This document shows positions 13,193 to 24,900 of a stretch of 64,000 nucleotides of DNA, in pieces. Origin of the DNA: Cryptomeria japonica (lineage: Eukaryota > Streptophyta > Pinopsida > Cupressales > Cupressaceae); contig NC_081409.1 in assembly GCF_030272615.1 (NCBI RefSeq), positions 915,110,340-915,174,339 of the forward strand, written 5' to 3'. The first letter of the stretch is position 1. Every line of letters starts with the position of its first letter. The translations under genes and the position numbers were made by a program. A model generated the notes under the pieces. It saw nothing but the letters and a program-made list of their open reading frames with translations. It was not told where the DNA came from and searched no databases.

Positions 13193-14920
13193 ATGGATAG
13201 CTTATCTCCAATTCCCATGGCTACCTTGGCTCAAATGACTCAAGATATGAAGAAAGAAATATATGACATGAAAATCCAACAAAATAAATCAATGACTCCA
13301 TTTGAGAAACAAATGCATGATATCAAGAGTGAGAAACTTTAAGGAATGCTAAAATGATTATATGATTTGACAATAAAAAACCAATAATTAATTGACAATC
13401 AAGAGCCAAATCTCAAACAATCTCATAAGACACTTTCACCAAGACAAAAAGACATTTATCCCCTGGATAGGCACTTTACACCTTTGGGGCAATCTATTGA
13501 GTCATCTTTGGAAGAGCTTCTTAAGAACAATCTTATCATATTGCCTAAAAAGACCACATGGGGATGTGAAATTTTGAGTAAATACTGTGCATATCATAGA
13601 CAAAATGAACATAAGACTTCAAAGTGTATGGAATTAAAACATAAAATTCAAGACCTCCTTGATGATGGTGTTATTAAAATTGAAGATCATAATAATTCAC
13701 CTAAAGAGAAACTAGATGTCATTACCAAGCATGTTCAAAATGATGAGCCTATGTCTAGAAATGGCCCACATGTCACCTCCATCTCTTCCATGATGCCTCC
13801 ATCTCCTAAGGCTTCTCAACATCAGTCCATATTATATCCCTCAAATAATGAACCTAATGATGAAACTTCTCATGTTGATCCTCCAGGGCTATCTCAAGGG
13901 CCATCCCATCCAATGGTTGAAAAAGATCCTATCTCCCTAGAATCCCATGAGGATCCCATTATACCTTTCCATTTCTTCCAAGATGATCCCCTTCCATCTC
14001 AAGAGCAAAGAATCCTTCCTAAACAAGGTCATGATGCCTCTTCCACCTTTTCAAATGATCCTATTCAAAATGAAGAGTCAAACACCCTTCTTACTCTATC
14101 CAATGGTCCTCTTCCATGTTAAGATCAAAGTATACCTTCATCTCCTTGTCATAATCCTCCATGTTCACCTCACACATCAGTCATGCCTACAAAGCCCTCT
14201 CATGATCCTACAAGTCAAAATATTTATAAACGTAAAGGGGTAGACCTTCACAAGCAAGAATCCCTCCACGTTAAAGACAATATTAAGAGTCATGGTCTCA
14301 GTGACATTCCTCAAAATGTTGTTATCCCTACTAAACAAAAATCTAGGTACACACCTTCCCCTTCATCTCTTCCATCCATTTTAGGACCCTATATTCCTTC
14401 ATCCCTTGTGTAAGATCAACAAAGGCATACATCTTTTCATACCTTCCATCCATCTAAAAGGACACAAAGGCCCACTGAGAAAAAAAAAGTAAAATCAAAA
14501 TCTATATGGGTTCCTAAAGCACTTGTAGAAGAAATGCATTCCAAGGAATTGCAAAAGCATGAAAAATCAAAAACCATGTGGATCCCTAAGCGTCTCCTTG
14601 AAGCACAACAGTCTAAAGAAAAATCCAAATCAACAACCAAGATTGTTGTTCCTCCATCCAAACCTTCTAAATCTATTTCTCCATCACCTCCTTCATCTAT
14701 TTTGGATCCTTATGTCCCGAAATCCCTAGTTGTTACTCCATCCAAATCTCAAAATATGAGATCCACTCTTCCTCCATCAATCCACCATCCCTCAAGATGT
14801 GTGCCAATGGTGATCCCGCAAATGTTTCCATTCGCTCATGCACCAAACTTTCAATATCTGATCCATTATCCAACACCTCTTTTTCATCCTTCCATACCCC
14901 TTATCCGATCCTTTTCATAA
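13193..14920 (+). pseudogene. L1 Gag-like protein with CCHC-type finger
   Basis: Begins near an ATG at 13193 and is interrupted by stops and shifts, with the longest intact piece at 13484-14122. Around 13.57-13.68 kb is a finger YCAYHRQNEHKTSKC followed by KIQDLLDDGVIKIE, which lines up with YCEFHKSKGHKIGNC and IVQDLIDRGDIEIE in G2. After the finger the protein is Pro/Ser-rich with repeated PSSIL-DPY-P-SLV blocks (near 14.38 and 14.69 kb). This suggests L1 and G2 Gags belong to one lineage. No protease core was found. Confidence 0.7.
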
Positions 14921-17900
14921 GACTTTACCCTAGTTTCATCACAAAATCCAAAAACTAAGGAAATCAACATTGGATATGCTGGACATGTACACTTAGTCGA
15001 GTCCTTCTTGGAAAGATATCTTTATGCAAAGACCAATGAGCTACCTACACAAAAATCCTTGACCCTATGAAAAACATGCACCTTAAATGATATATATCTA
15101 AGGGTTGGGTTAGTTTCAGTTTTTCTTTTTGCATTGCATATCATTTTCTTAAAAGCACTTCATTGCATATAGTTTCTTTTTCAAATGCTTCGCATTCACA
15201 AAAATTCTGCATTTGCATATAGCAGCATTAATCAAACAAGGCAAATGTCCAAGTTTATCATTTTTTTGCATTCAAGACAGACAAGGATCGTCTCCTTTCT
15301 TAAATATTCAGACATGAAGTCCTTGAGGTCACAGGGTCATTCATTTTTCAACATTACCTTGTGACAACACTTTACTTATGGTTGGGTAGTGATTTCACTA
15401 TTCGAGACTTGTTAACCCAAAATCTATCAATTGCTATATCTCAAACACATTAATAAAATCTCCAATTCATTCTAGACACCTAGTTGATCATATGACTAGT
15501 GAAAAATCTAACATTCTACTTCAGCGTCATTGTAATTGTCACACCCAAGTAGGTTTCATTACTTACAAGTCAAGGCAAGAAAAAGAAAAAAAAAAGACAA
15601 AGTGCCATGCCAAATATTCATCTCAAGGCAAAAGAGCAATGATATATAATTCAAATATCACACATACAAGTGCGATGAAAAGCTTGACTATGGGAACATG
15701 GGAGTAGCTCCATCAGGGCTATGGATGCCTACTGGCAATGGAGCAATATTTGAGAAATTACAGTCTATAACCTTGTCGGAGCTCTAAAAGCTTGTTGGCA
15801 GTGAGGCTCTATTCGGGATGCTTTTGAAGTTAGAATAATCCACGTAGCTAGTCATATAGGATGCTAAGGATCTTTTGTGAACACAAGAGCAGGAATTAAC
15901 TCATTTGCACTCTCATGGGCAAAAGAAGATCAAAGTTTCAAGAATCCATGGGGAAGTTTTCTGTGTCTCCATTTGTAAATCCTAGTCACTAAGTGTGTTA
16001 ATTTGGATGTTCCAAGAGACGTTAAGGATCGACTGACCACTTATCTATGAAAGTTTTTGTACCTCCAATTTAATTGGTATATTACAAAGTGCTAAACAAA
16101 CACAGTCATCCTTGTTCAAATAGGAAATGCATCTTCATCATGCATATTGCATTAACATCGGTCATATCAAAAATTCATTGTCTCCACATGCATTCTGTAG
16201 ATCATCATGTCATATACGTCTACATACTGGGGGCATAATTGAGAAAATCCTATAAAAATAATAATCATAAAATGTCCTGAACAAACTCCTAAAAATCATA
16301 AAATGTCCTGAACAAACTCCCAAAAATCATAAAATGTATTGAACAAAATCCTAAAAATCCTAAAATGTTTTGAAGAAACTTGTAAAAATCATAAAATGTC
16401 CTCAACAAAATCCTAAAAATAAAAAAACTCACAAAATAAAAATAAAAAAACTGAAAAATCGAAACAAGAAAGCATAGACCATCCTTCAACCCAAATCAAC
16501 CACAGTAAAACTCTCAAAGTTTGCAATCAAACTTATCACATGTCTTGTTAATCAATCTATCAATCTCTATCAAACATCAACATGTCCTATACAAGGAAGG
16601 GTACACTTGAAACCAGATAGATTGGTCTTATACGAGGTACTTACTCTTTGAAACCATACATTCCTACCAATGATCACACAAATCAAAACAATGACATAGA
16701 TCAGTATGGCTGTTGGATTTTGTCCAGGTTGGTCTTATCTCTTGTACTGAAATGTTGCATCTTTGCTTTAGCTTGTACATATCTTTTAGTCACTTTCGTG
16801 ACATCCTGGTTCTTTTAGAACCGTCATGTCTTGAAACTGATCACTGTCCTAGTCTTAGGGTAATCAGTTGAGCAATTTATATATCCTAAGCAGTATCAAC
16901 CAAGTCATCTTTCAGTCAGTGGTAACCGATCATCCACTCCGAGTTAGTCACTTGTCTCCCAACTACTGAAGAGTTTTATCACTGAGTACACAAGCAAAAC
17001 AATACTACTGAAAACAACCACTAAACTATTTGAGATATGCATGAAATTTTTCTTTTTGATTATTATTCCCTCTGAGTAACTCAAGGAAGTCTATCTTGAC
17101 TAAGAGGAGTAAGGATTGGGGGCATAATACTTTTCTTTGTTTTCTACTTGTAGGAATGATTCCGATGATCTGGAAACATCTAATCAGTTGGGTGTCTGTG
17201 ATAAGTGCCTTCACATCAAGGTGAAATCGCCACACATACCTCGACTCCGCTTATTTGTATGCTACAGGGAAGTTGGAGTCATTTCTTTGTCTATTTTGAG
17301 GGAATTTCTTTAATGTGCAATCTGAATGCATGCGCGATCTATCCAAGGATATGAATTAAAAAAGGGTCATTGTGGACAAGATAATTAATATTACATATGA
17401 AAAGGAAGGAACTTTATTTTGCCTACTATGTTTGTAAAACACTCAGTGATGAAAATTAAGCATTCCAAATCTAGTGACTAGGTTTAGGTTGCATTCATCC
17501 CAAATTTTATGCATTTCAAGTGATTTCGACATGACAACAATGATCTCTTTATCTTCTAAATGAGAGTTTGAAGCATTCGTCATTTCTTAGCTAAGTGGTC
17601 TCTTTTTCATCATCATTTCTCCGATCGAGTACTTGTGTATTGAGATGTTAGCTGCATACATGAACATCTTATATAGATCCATACACTTCATTTTATACTT
17701 ATTTGCATTCATATTATTGCATGAAGAAAAATAAACATTTGCATTACTAGTTACTCATTCTCCTCATTTATTTGCATCATCATTTGTTTGCATAAAAAGA
17801 AACAAAAATAAACATCCATATTCCATTTGCATTCATTCATCTATACTGAAAAGATATGCATACATATAGAATAAAGCATATAGAATAACATCTCATAATC

Positions 17901-18840
17901 AATCAACACAAGTATGATGAAATCAAATCAAGAGCTCGTAAAATCGGATGTCCTGAGTCCATTTTCGGGACTGAAATCGAAATTTGACGTCACTTCTCTC
18001 ATTGAAATTTCATGATGTTGACCACTTAGCACTTTCATCAACTGCTCATTCTCTTCTTCATTTTGTGCTCAATTTCTCGTTAATCAACACTAAATCTCAA
18101 TTTAATTCTCACATTAACTCTGATTTTAATCTTGAACATTAATCTTTGTGCTCAAATAACTTATAATCGCTCAAAATAAATGCTTCAAATCATTGTGCAA
18201 CCCTCACTATCTTTTGATTTTGCTCCCAAGGGGGCATACTCATGACCTCAAAATCCAGAATTTCTTTTAGCAATCTTTGTTACAAGTCAAGTAGCTAAGC
18301 TTCATCAAATCAATCGCTAGGGGCGTATCAGTTTTATCGCTTCATATCAAGTTATTGTTGTCTTTGTCTAAATCAGTCTCTTAACTTTAATCAGTTTCAT
18401 ATCTTTTCATCAAGCTTATTATTCGTTTAAACTCAATCAAGGGTTTACAAAATATCTTCAATCACACACTCAATCTAAGCAGGTGTTCAGTTTCATCGCA
18501 TTGAATCAAGATGGACAGTTTATCTTCACTCATCGTATCTTGATCAATCAAGTTCAAGATTGGTTTTCTCTTCGCTCACTGAGTCTAGTTCATTCAAGTT
18601 CTAGATCAGTAAGATCCGCTTCTTGATCAATCAAGTTCAAGTTTGATATATTTGCTCTTCATTGATCCTAGTTCAATCAAGTTCGGGATCAGTTTTTCTT
18701 TAATCAACTCTGTTCAGTTTCATCGCTTCAAAACAAGCTGAATACCTCACTCTTCATCTGGTTCATGATCAATCATGTTCAGAACTGGTATCTCCTAGAT
18801 ATCAAATTTTCTTTGAACCAACGCGCTGCCCGCACATTAA
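14921..18840 (+). other. L1 non-coding interior
   Basis: No open frame of note and no polymerase motif. It holds a short tandem repeat at 16250-16425, an ATTTGCAT-rich tract at 17.70-17.85 kb, and a diffuse repeat of ATCAATCAAGTTC between 18.53 and 18.79 kb. Confidence 0.6.
16250..16425 (+). repeat. Short tandem repeat, ~31-34 bp unit, about five copies
   Basis: The repeated core is AATCATAAAATGTCCTGAAC followed by AAACTCCT, with substitutions in later copies (GTATTG, GTTTTG, GTCCTC for GTCCTG). It lies in non-coding DNA of L1. Confidence 0.75.
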
Positions 18841-20011
18841 TTCAAAGAGGGGCAAATGTAATACCCTAAAAATGGTCATCTAAACCATGAGCCCCTAATC
18901 TCGACAACATTACCAAGGTCCTAACCAAAGGAATTAAATAAATCTTGAGCACACAATTAATTTCTAAAATCATCAATGTCACATGGCAAAATTAATCACT
19001 CAATATTAATTAAATATTTATTTAATTAATTAAATCATTCCAAGTAAATCATTTTAAACAATTATCTTATATATTTTTATTAAATATCTTTTGCATATTA
19101 AATTAAATAAATCAATTTGCCATTAAATCATCAAAAAGAGGAATTAATTTGAAAAATAAATAAAAATTGCCATAAATCTTCAAAAAAGGAAACAAATCAA
19201 GAAAGAGGAATTGGAAGTTATGAGCACAAATCTTATAAAAAGGAAACAAATAAAAAAAGGAATTAATTGACAAAAAAAAAAAAAATTAAAAATTGAGAAA
19301 AGAAATCAATTGGAGATAATCTTGAAAAACAAATTAAAAATTGATAAATAATCTCAAAGAAAGCAATTAAAACAATTAGATATTAAAATTGAATGAAATA
19401 GAGAATAAATCAGTTTTTTCCCGATTTTATTTTAATTTTAGTTCAATTTCCTTTAAAACTGAGAAAAGCATCCAATCACATCAATTCACCTAGATTGTGC
19501 TTCCTCTTGGTAAATCTTGACCGTTCATCATCATTTGATCTCAGCCGTTGGTTTCTTTCTGAATTTTCTATAAATTTAGGTTCTGATCTCTCATTCAGAG
19601 ATCCTTGAGAATATATTGTTATTATGTTGTTTTTGCTCTAGGTTCATTGAGAATTTGCATTGAGATATTGCATATTAGTTATTTCATATTGCTTAAATCA
19701 TTTAGCTTAAATATTCGTATATTGCTTAAATCATATTAGATTAATCTTGCATATATAGCTTAAATCTTGCATCCATTTAGCTCATATTCATGCTCATATA
19801 GATTTAAAAATCCTTCGTTTAGGTGTTGTCTAGTCACTGGATAGTTTAGCAATCTGAGAGCAATCTAAACTCGCATCTACTAGAAGGCAATAGGTCACTT
19901 TGTAATGGTTTATTATTCATTGATTATTGATTTACTAACCATGCATCTAATGACTTAATTGAAGTGTTGTGTATTCCAGATATAGATACAGGTCCACTTT
20001 TCACACCCACA
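18841..20011 (+). repeat. L1 polypurine tract and 3' LTR
   Basis: AAAGAGGGGCAAA at 18844-18856 directly precedes TGTAATACCCTAAAAATGG. The same AGAGGGGCAAA string precedes both G2 LTRs, again linking L1 and G2. The LTR ends TTTTCACACCCACA and contains a ~35-bp expansion around CATTTAGCTTAAATATTCG compared with the left LTR. Confidence 0.85.
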
Positions 20012-20750
20012 ACTACCTTATCATGTAATGCCTTTAATATGCTATCTACATTTGTTGTAAGAATTTCTATGTTACAATAGACCCTGTGGATATTTGTACA
20101 TTGTTTCAAACAACTCAATAAGAATGAGTTTAGCTTCAATTTTATTTTTCTCTGTTTCAATGATTTGGTCAAAGGCGTCTTTCTTAGTCACAGTAAATCT
20201 TTCTAATGCCCATCGGTCTGATATCTGCTGCAGTGGTTAAAAATTGTTAGATATGTGCTCTGTTAGTGTTGTAAGCTTGCCCTTCATTCCCAATATGACA
20301 ATCAGGGATTAATTTATGCAATATTTTAACTGATTGATCTGTTATTCCCTTATCTGCAGATCCCTCCTTTAATAGTTTTTGAGTAGCCATCATCATTAAC
20401 TCAGTTGGACTCATTTCAATGATTAATTTATTCTCAACTTGAGAAGTGTCAATTGCCAAAACCTTTGCTAGGGAATCAATATGAACTGCTGGTGTAGAAT
20501 CAATTCCCTTTACCTTATCTTCTTTAGAACTGGTGGCTTTGCCACTTGGTGCAGTGCCAATTACTGTCAGTGGAGTATTATCCACAATATTCACAGTATC
20601 CTGTACATTGCCTTGCTCAAAAATATTTTGTGCCAGTACAGACTATACACTTTACTTTATTGTCGATTGTGTCTATATATCTATAGTTACTATCGGTTTA
20701 GTCAAAATTGGAGTTGAACTTCCCAAAATACTTGAAAGTGAACGCTAGTG
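20012..20750 (-). pseudogene. E2 second open frame, N-terminal part
   Basis: Minus-strand coding-like sequence with a 115-codon open piece (20247-20594) and a continuation to the L1 insertion point, where it joins the 9657-10022 frame. Composition is Lys/Ser/Thr-rich with MSPTELMMMATQKLLKEG. I do not recognise a family; no catalytic motif is visible. It lies downstream of the Gag knuckles on the same strand. Confidence 0.4.
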
Positions 20751-21269
20751 GAAGACTAAGCGCTTCTCAGATAACTGCTCGAAATCCTTTCAGAATGCCT
20801 TTTCTCACTCTTAATTCACCTAAAATTCGCCTTTACTTCTCTCTGAATGCTTGAATGCAAGGTGAGTGAAAATGAATCCACTTTCTCCTTTTATTAGTGA
20901 ATAAACCCTAATCTTTCTCTGTCATAAATGCTTCACGATCTACCCTACCGGATGTCGGTTTCACACTTATGTTGGGTGAACCTTCAACAATGATGAACTC
21001 AACTCTCCAAATCTCTTCTAATCTCCTCTAGGGGAATATGCAAGATTTGCAATGAATTTGCCAACCCCTAAGGCCTATGCCTTACTTACCGGTGAAATTT
21101 CCTGTTGGTGCAGAAATGCTCTATTCTACCGGTGGAGTTACCTGTGTTGTTGCATTTCCACTTGGTTCTTCAGATTTTCTAACCCATCTCTTGGTGTGAT
21201 CTTTTTGTATTTCATCTACCTTTTGCTTTCCTTTCTCATTATCTTTATCATTGCTAATTGGTTGAGTCT

Positions 21270-22056
21270 TGCTTCTGCAGTACTTAGAAATATGACCTAT
21301 TTTGTTGCATGTATAACATGTAACATTGTTCTTTTGAATTGCTTTGACATATCAGGTGTCATTCCTTGACCTACAATGATTAGCAAAATGTCCAAACTTT
21401 CCACATGCATGACATTTAACATTCATTCTGCAATCTTTTGACTTATGATAATACTTCTTGCAATTTGTGCATTGACCGAGAATAGAATTCTAGTTTTGAT
21501 TTTTTTAATTTCTAGATTGTTTAGCCATATGCCCAAATGTATTGCAAACAAAATATCTACCATTGAATTTATAAGAATTAGACTGCCTTACCGGTTTCAT
21601 CGGTTCTAATGAGTTCTGCACATCGGTTGTCTGATCTATAGTACCGAAGCTTTCACCTTGTACAAATCCAAGTCCTCTAGAATCATCACTATGCCTTTGT
21701 CCTTTCAACAAGTCATCCAATTGTGCAACACTGATCCTAAAATTTTCTTTGTACTCACTTGTAGTAGTGAGATCATCCCTTAAAGTTATTACTTGTCTTT
21801 CAAGTTCTTGTTCATTATTTCGAGATTGCACCAAACTAGTTTTCAGTATATCATTCTCATGATCCAATCTGTCACATTCCTCAGATTTGTTCTTCAGAGA
21901 TGCAACAAGATTTTCCTCCTTCTTCTTGTTGTCTTCAATATCCTTAGACATCCTCATAGTCAGGTCTTGCATTTCATTTTGCATGAGCATGTTTGCTTGA
22001 CTCAATTTTTGACATTTTTCCTTGAGAGCATTATCATCATCTTGTTTTTGCAAAAT
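21270..22056 (-). pseudogene. E2 Gag: coiled coil plus four zinc knuckles
   Basis: The upstream ~130 residues are strongly heptad-like and charged (for example DIEDNKKKEENLVASLKNKSE), then comes AQLDDLLKGQRHSD, a segment typical of plant copia Gag. Four CCHC-type knuckles follow in one frame: a degenerate CNTFGHMAKQS, then CTNCKKYYHKSKDC, CHACGKFGHFANHC and CYTCNKIGHISKYC. A few stops lie between them. The protein would bind and package RNA. The 5' end continues across the LINE insertion at 28300. Confidence 0.75.
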
Positions 22057-22518
22057 TTCCTTCCTTCTTTGAAGTTTGAACGAGCTCTCTGCAAATTGTA
22101 TAGATCCAGGAAGGATTCCCTGTCACCCTCAGATTTTAAACTTGGTTGCTGGTGCTCATTCGTGAGGTCATCTTGGTGTCCTGTTGTGCGAAACGTGCTT
22201 TCTTCCCCATGCTGATTTTGTTTTTGAAGGATTTGATTGATTTTTCCTCATGTATGCTGTTGTCGTTCTCTTTTTTCTCTTCTTTAATTTTCTCTCCTTT
22301 GGCATGCTTGTTTTCTTTCTTGCCAAATTGCCCCTAGACTTAGGTCTTGTTTGTGCCCTTTCATTGAGGCCACTCATCCAAGATCGATGGGTAGTCTGAT
22401 TAATGAAGATCCCACTTGAAGGAATGATGAGGAAGCCATCATTAATAATGAGGGTGGTTTGAGAGATGAGGCTATCATTTCGTAGAAGGAAAAGCATGAG
22501 AAGCTTTCTTACAAAGTA

Positions 22519-24042
22519 GTGGTTTCAGAGCATTCGGCCACAATCTGTCCACCTTCTGCATGTTTTAATGGATCTTTCTACAGGACCGAGCGCATGGACA
22601 TCGAGACCGCCTTGGGAGGGACCACAACCGATGGAGATAGACTTGAACTTGGGGATGATAGAGAGGCCGATGACCCCGGAGGAGGAGGAAATGGTAAGTC
22701 TCATCCTCTCGGGTTGAAGACCCTCTCCCTGTCACCTAATGAGGATATGGTTAAGGCTATTAGGGCCGAGCAGTCTCATTTAAGAAATATTATAGTTTTC
22801 TTTGTATACATGGATAGAGAATCATTGCCTTCGAGGAAGTTTTTTGATGATTGGATTGCTAATGTGTGGGGTAAAAAATTAGGCATTCATGTTAATTTTT
22901 GCAGAATGATTCAGAAGGGTTTGTTTGTAATTTTCTTTAAATCTCATAACATGCAAGATAGGGTTTTGAAGAATAATTTTTGGAATGTTGGCCATTCTTT
23001 GTTTAAGGCTTTTCCTTGGTCCCCCAAAGGAAATCTAGAGTAGGTTATTGCTCACTCCTCCCCCAATTGAGTTGAAATTGAGAATCTACAACCGGAATTT
23101 TGGCCTTTCATCTCTCAAATTTTGAAGCCACTAGGTTCCGTCCTGCAAGTCGAGGGCTCAAGAACCACACTCCCTTATTTGAATGCTCGGGCCCTTGTTG
23201 CTCTTGACCCTGAGGTAGTGTTTCCCAACATTGTCTCTCTGGAATTTGAAGGAGAAATCTTTGCTTGGGAAGTGCCTTTGTTGGGTAACTTGGGGGCATG
23301 TTTTTTCTGTAAAAATAATGGACATATGAGAAAGGACATCCCTTCTCTGAAGAAACCCCATAATGTTAATTTTAATATTGATGATAAAAATAATCTAAGA
23401 AGTGAAAATAGCAGAATGCCAAAAGTTGTTTCCTCCTCAAAAGAGGGTGTCTCTTTACCAGTGGATACTCTATCTGACATGGGCAAAGAGAAGGTTAAGT
23501 TTGGCCTAGAGTGCCCTACTGGTGACAATAGTGGAAATAAATTTGTTAGTCTTTCTAATCCCCTGTTCGAGGATGAATATGAGGTTGTTCAAGCCCCTCT
23601 CATAAATGATCCCCCCAATATCCCTAGCGAGTGTCAATCAATACAAACTAATTCTCTTTTCTTTGATCAAGGAAGGGTTTTGAATTCCTCCCACCAAACC
23701 AGATTGAATGCCCAATAGATTGCCCTTGCAAGTATTAAGGAGAAGGTTGATCTTTTAAGAAATGCCACTCTAGTCCCATCCGAGTTGAGGCTGAGTAACT
23801 CCTTACCTAGTATCATTAACTCCGTGGTGGAAGGATCCTAAGATAAGCAGATTGTGCCCTTTGGCTCGGATGGCTTAGTTAGTAGTAATGTTGAGCAATT
23901 CATAGAAGTGGTTAGTAAAAAATTGAGAAAGAAAAGAAAAACATCTGATAGACAATCTCTCTCCAATGATAATAGCAAAAAAGTTAATGAGGAGCTTGAG
24001 TGCTTCAATAGACTGTACAGGAACCAAAAAACCTCGAAATAA
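22519..24042 (+). pseudogene. LINE ORF1 protein (DUF4283 and zinc knuckle)
   Basis: A single frame with in-frame stops at about 23041, 23068, 23716 and 23839 and no shift. Residues ~70-175 have the DUF4283-like pattern (VWGKKLGIHVNF, GLFVIFFKSHNMQDRVLKNN). A knuckle CFFCKNNGHMRKDIP (last Cys replaced by Pro) lies near 23.30-23.35 kb. The tail is Ser/Lys-rich. ORF1 binds the LINE RNA. The start at 22519 is the first open Met frame and is uncertain. Confidence 0.8.
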
Positions 24043-24051
24043 ATTTTTTTG

Positions 24052-24900
24052 ATGATGCACATACATAGCTGGAATGTTAGGGGCCTGGAGATGTCTGATA
24101 GAAAATATGTGGTCAAAAAATGGTGTAATAGTATCAAGGAAAAAGACATTATATGCCTTCAAGAGATCAAAGTGGTGGGGTTTTAGGCTTATACTATGTT
24201 GAGATTTCTGTGGGATCAGGCCATAGGGTTCCATTCCAATCATGAAAGGGCTAAAGGTGGTACTGCCATTATGGTTGGCCCCAAGTGGACAGATAAGATT
24301 ACTGCCAACGGTGTCTCTCCCTATCAAAGAGCCTTGTGGGTTACCTTTAAGGAGAAGGATTGTGTTTTTGGTATTTGCAACATTTATGCTGATAATGATT
24401 ACAAAGACTGAGCTAGACTTTGGGATTGGCTAACAACTAGTTTGCCGAATGCACATTGGAATTTTGTGGGAGATTTTAATATGATTGAACATGGTGATGA
24501 CAAAGTGGTGGTATTAAACATTGTTGGAAGGGTATTGAACACTTTTTTTGGGCCAAGTTCAAAAGAAGATTTAATCTGATTGATCCCATGGAGAAGAGGA
24601 AGGGTTCCTTTTGTGGTATCTGGTTCACATGGTGCAATAACCAAAGTGGTAAACAGAGACTCTATTGTAGCTTGGATAGATGTTATTCATATGCTTCTTT
24701 ATTTTCCTTCCTCCCTCAGAGGGGGCAAGCCCCCATTTGTGTATCCCTTGCTAGCATCTCAAATCATTCTCCTATTTCTGTCATTGTTGATTTGGACCTT
24801 GAGCCCTCCTCTGTGATTAGACATAAAAGGGAAAATGGCTTCAAACTTAATGTCTCCTTGCTCAATGATGAGGACAATGCATAAGCTATTATGATGGTCT
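24052..24900 (+). pseudogene. LINE ORF2 endonuclease domain
   Basis: Begins MMHIHSWNVRGL, the conserved APE-type endonuclease start, followed by IICLQEIKV with the catalytic Glu, then GGTAIMVGPKW and WNFVGDFNMIEH with the usual Asp/Asn pair, and ISNHSPIS, where the conserved SDH motif stands. It would nick target DNA to prime reverse transcription. Stops near 24.19, 24.41 and 24.58 kb and frame changes inactivate it. Confidence 0.85.

Larger units (their letters stand above)
10023..20011 (+). mobile_element. L1: 10-kb LTR element with a gag remnant and no pol
   Basis: LTRs at 10023-11114 and 18857-20011 share long stretches of near identity and differ by several indels. The flanking duplication is GCTAC/ACTAC (10018-10022 and 20012-20016), one mismatch. 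A PBS-like TGTCGCCCACTGTGGGGC follows the left LTR and GAGGGGCAAA precedes the right LTR, so it is a plus-strand gypsy-type element. The 7.7-kb interior encodes only a decayed Gag with a zinc finger resembling that of G2; no RT, RNase H or integrase motif was seen. This fits the LARD class of non-autonomous elements. Confidence 0.85.

Noticed and set aside
21052-22215. Plus-strand open frames across the E2 gag region
   Set aside because: Reverse-strand shadows of the coiled-coil and knuckle coding sequence on the minus strand.
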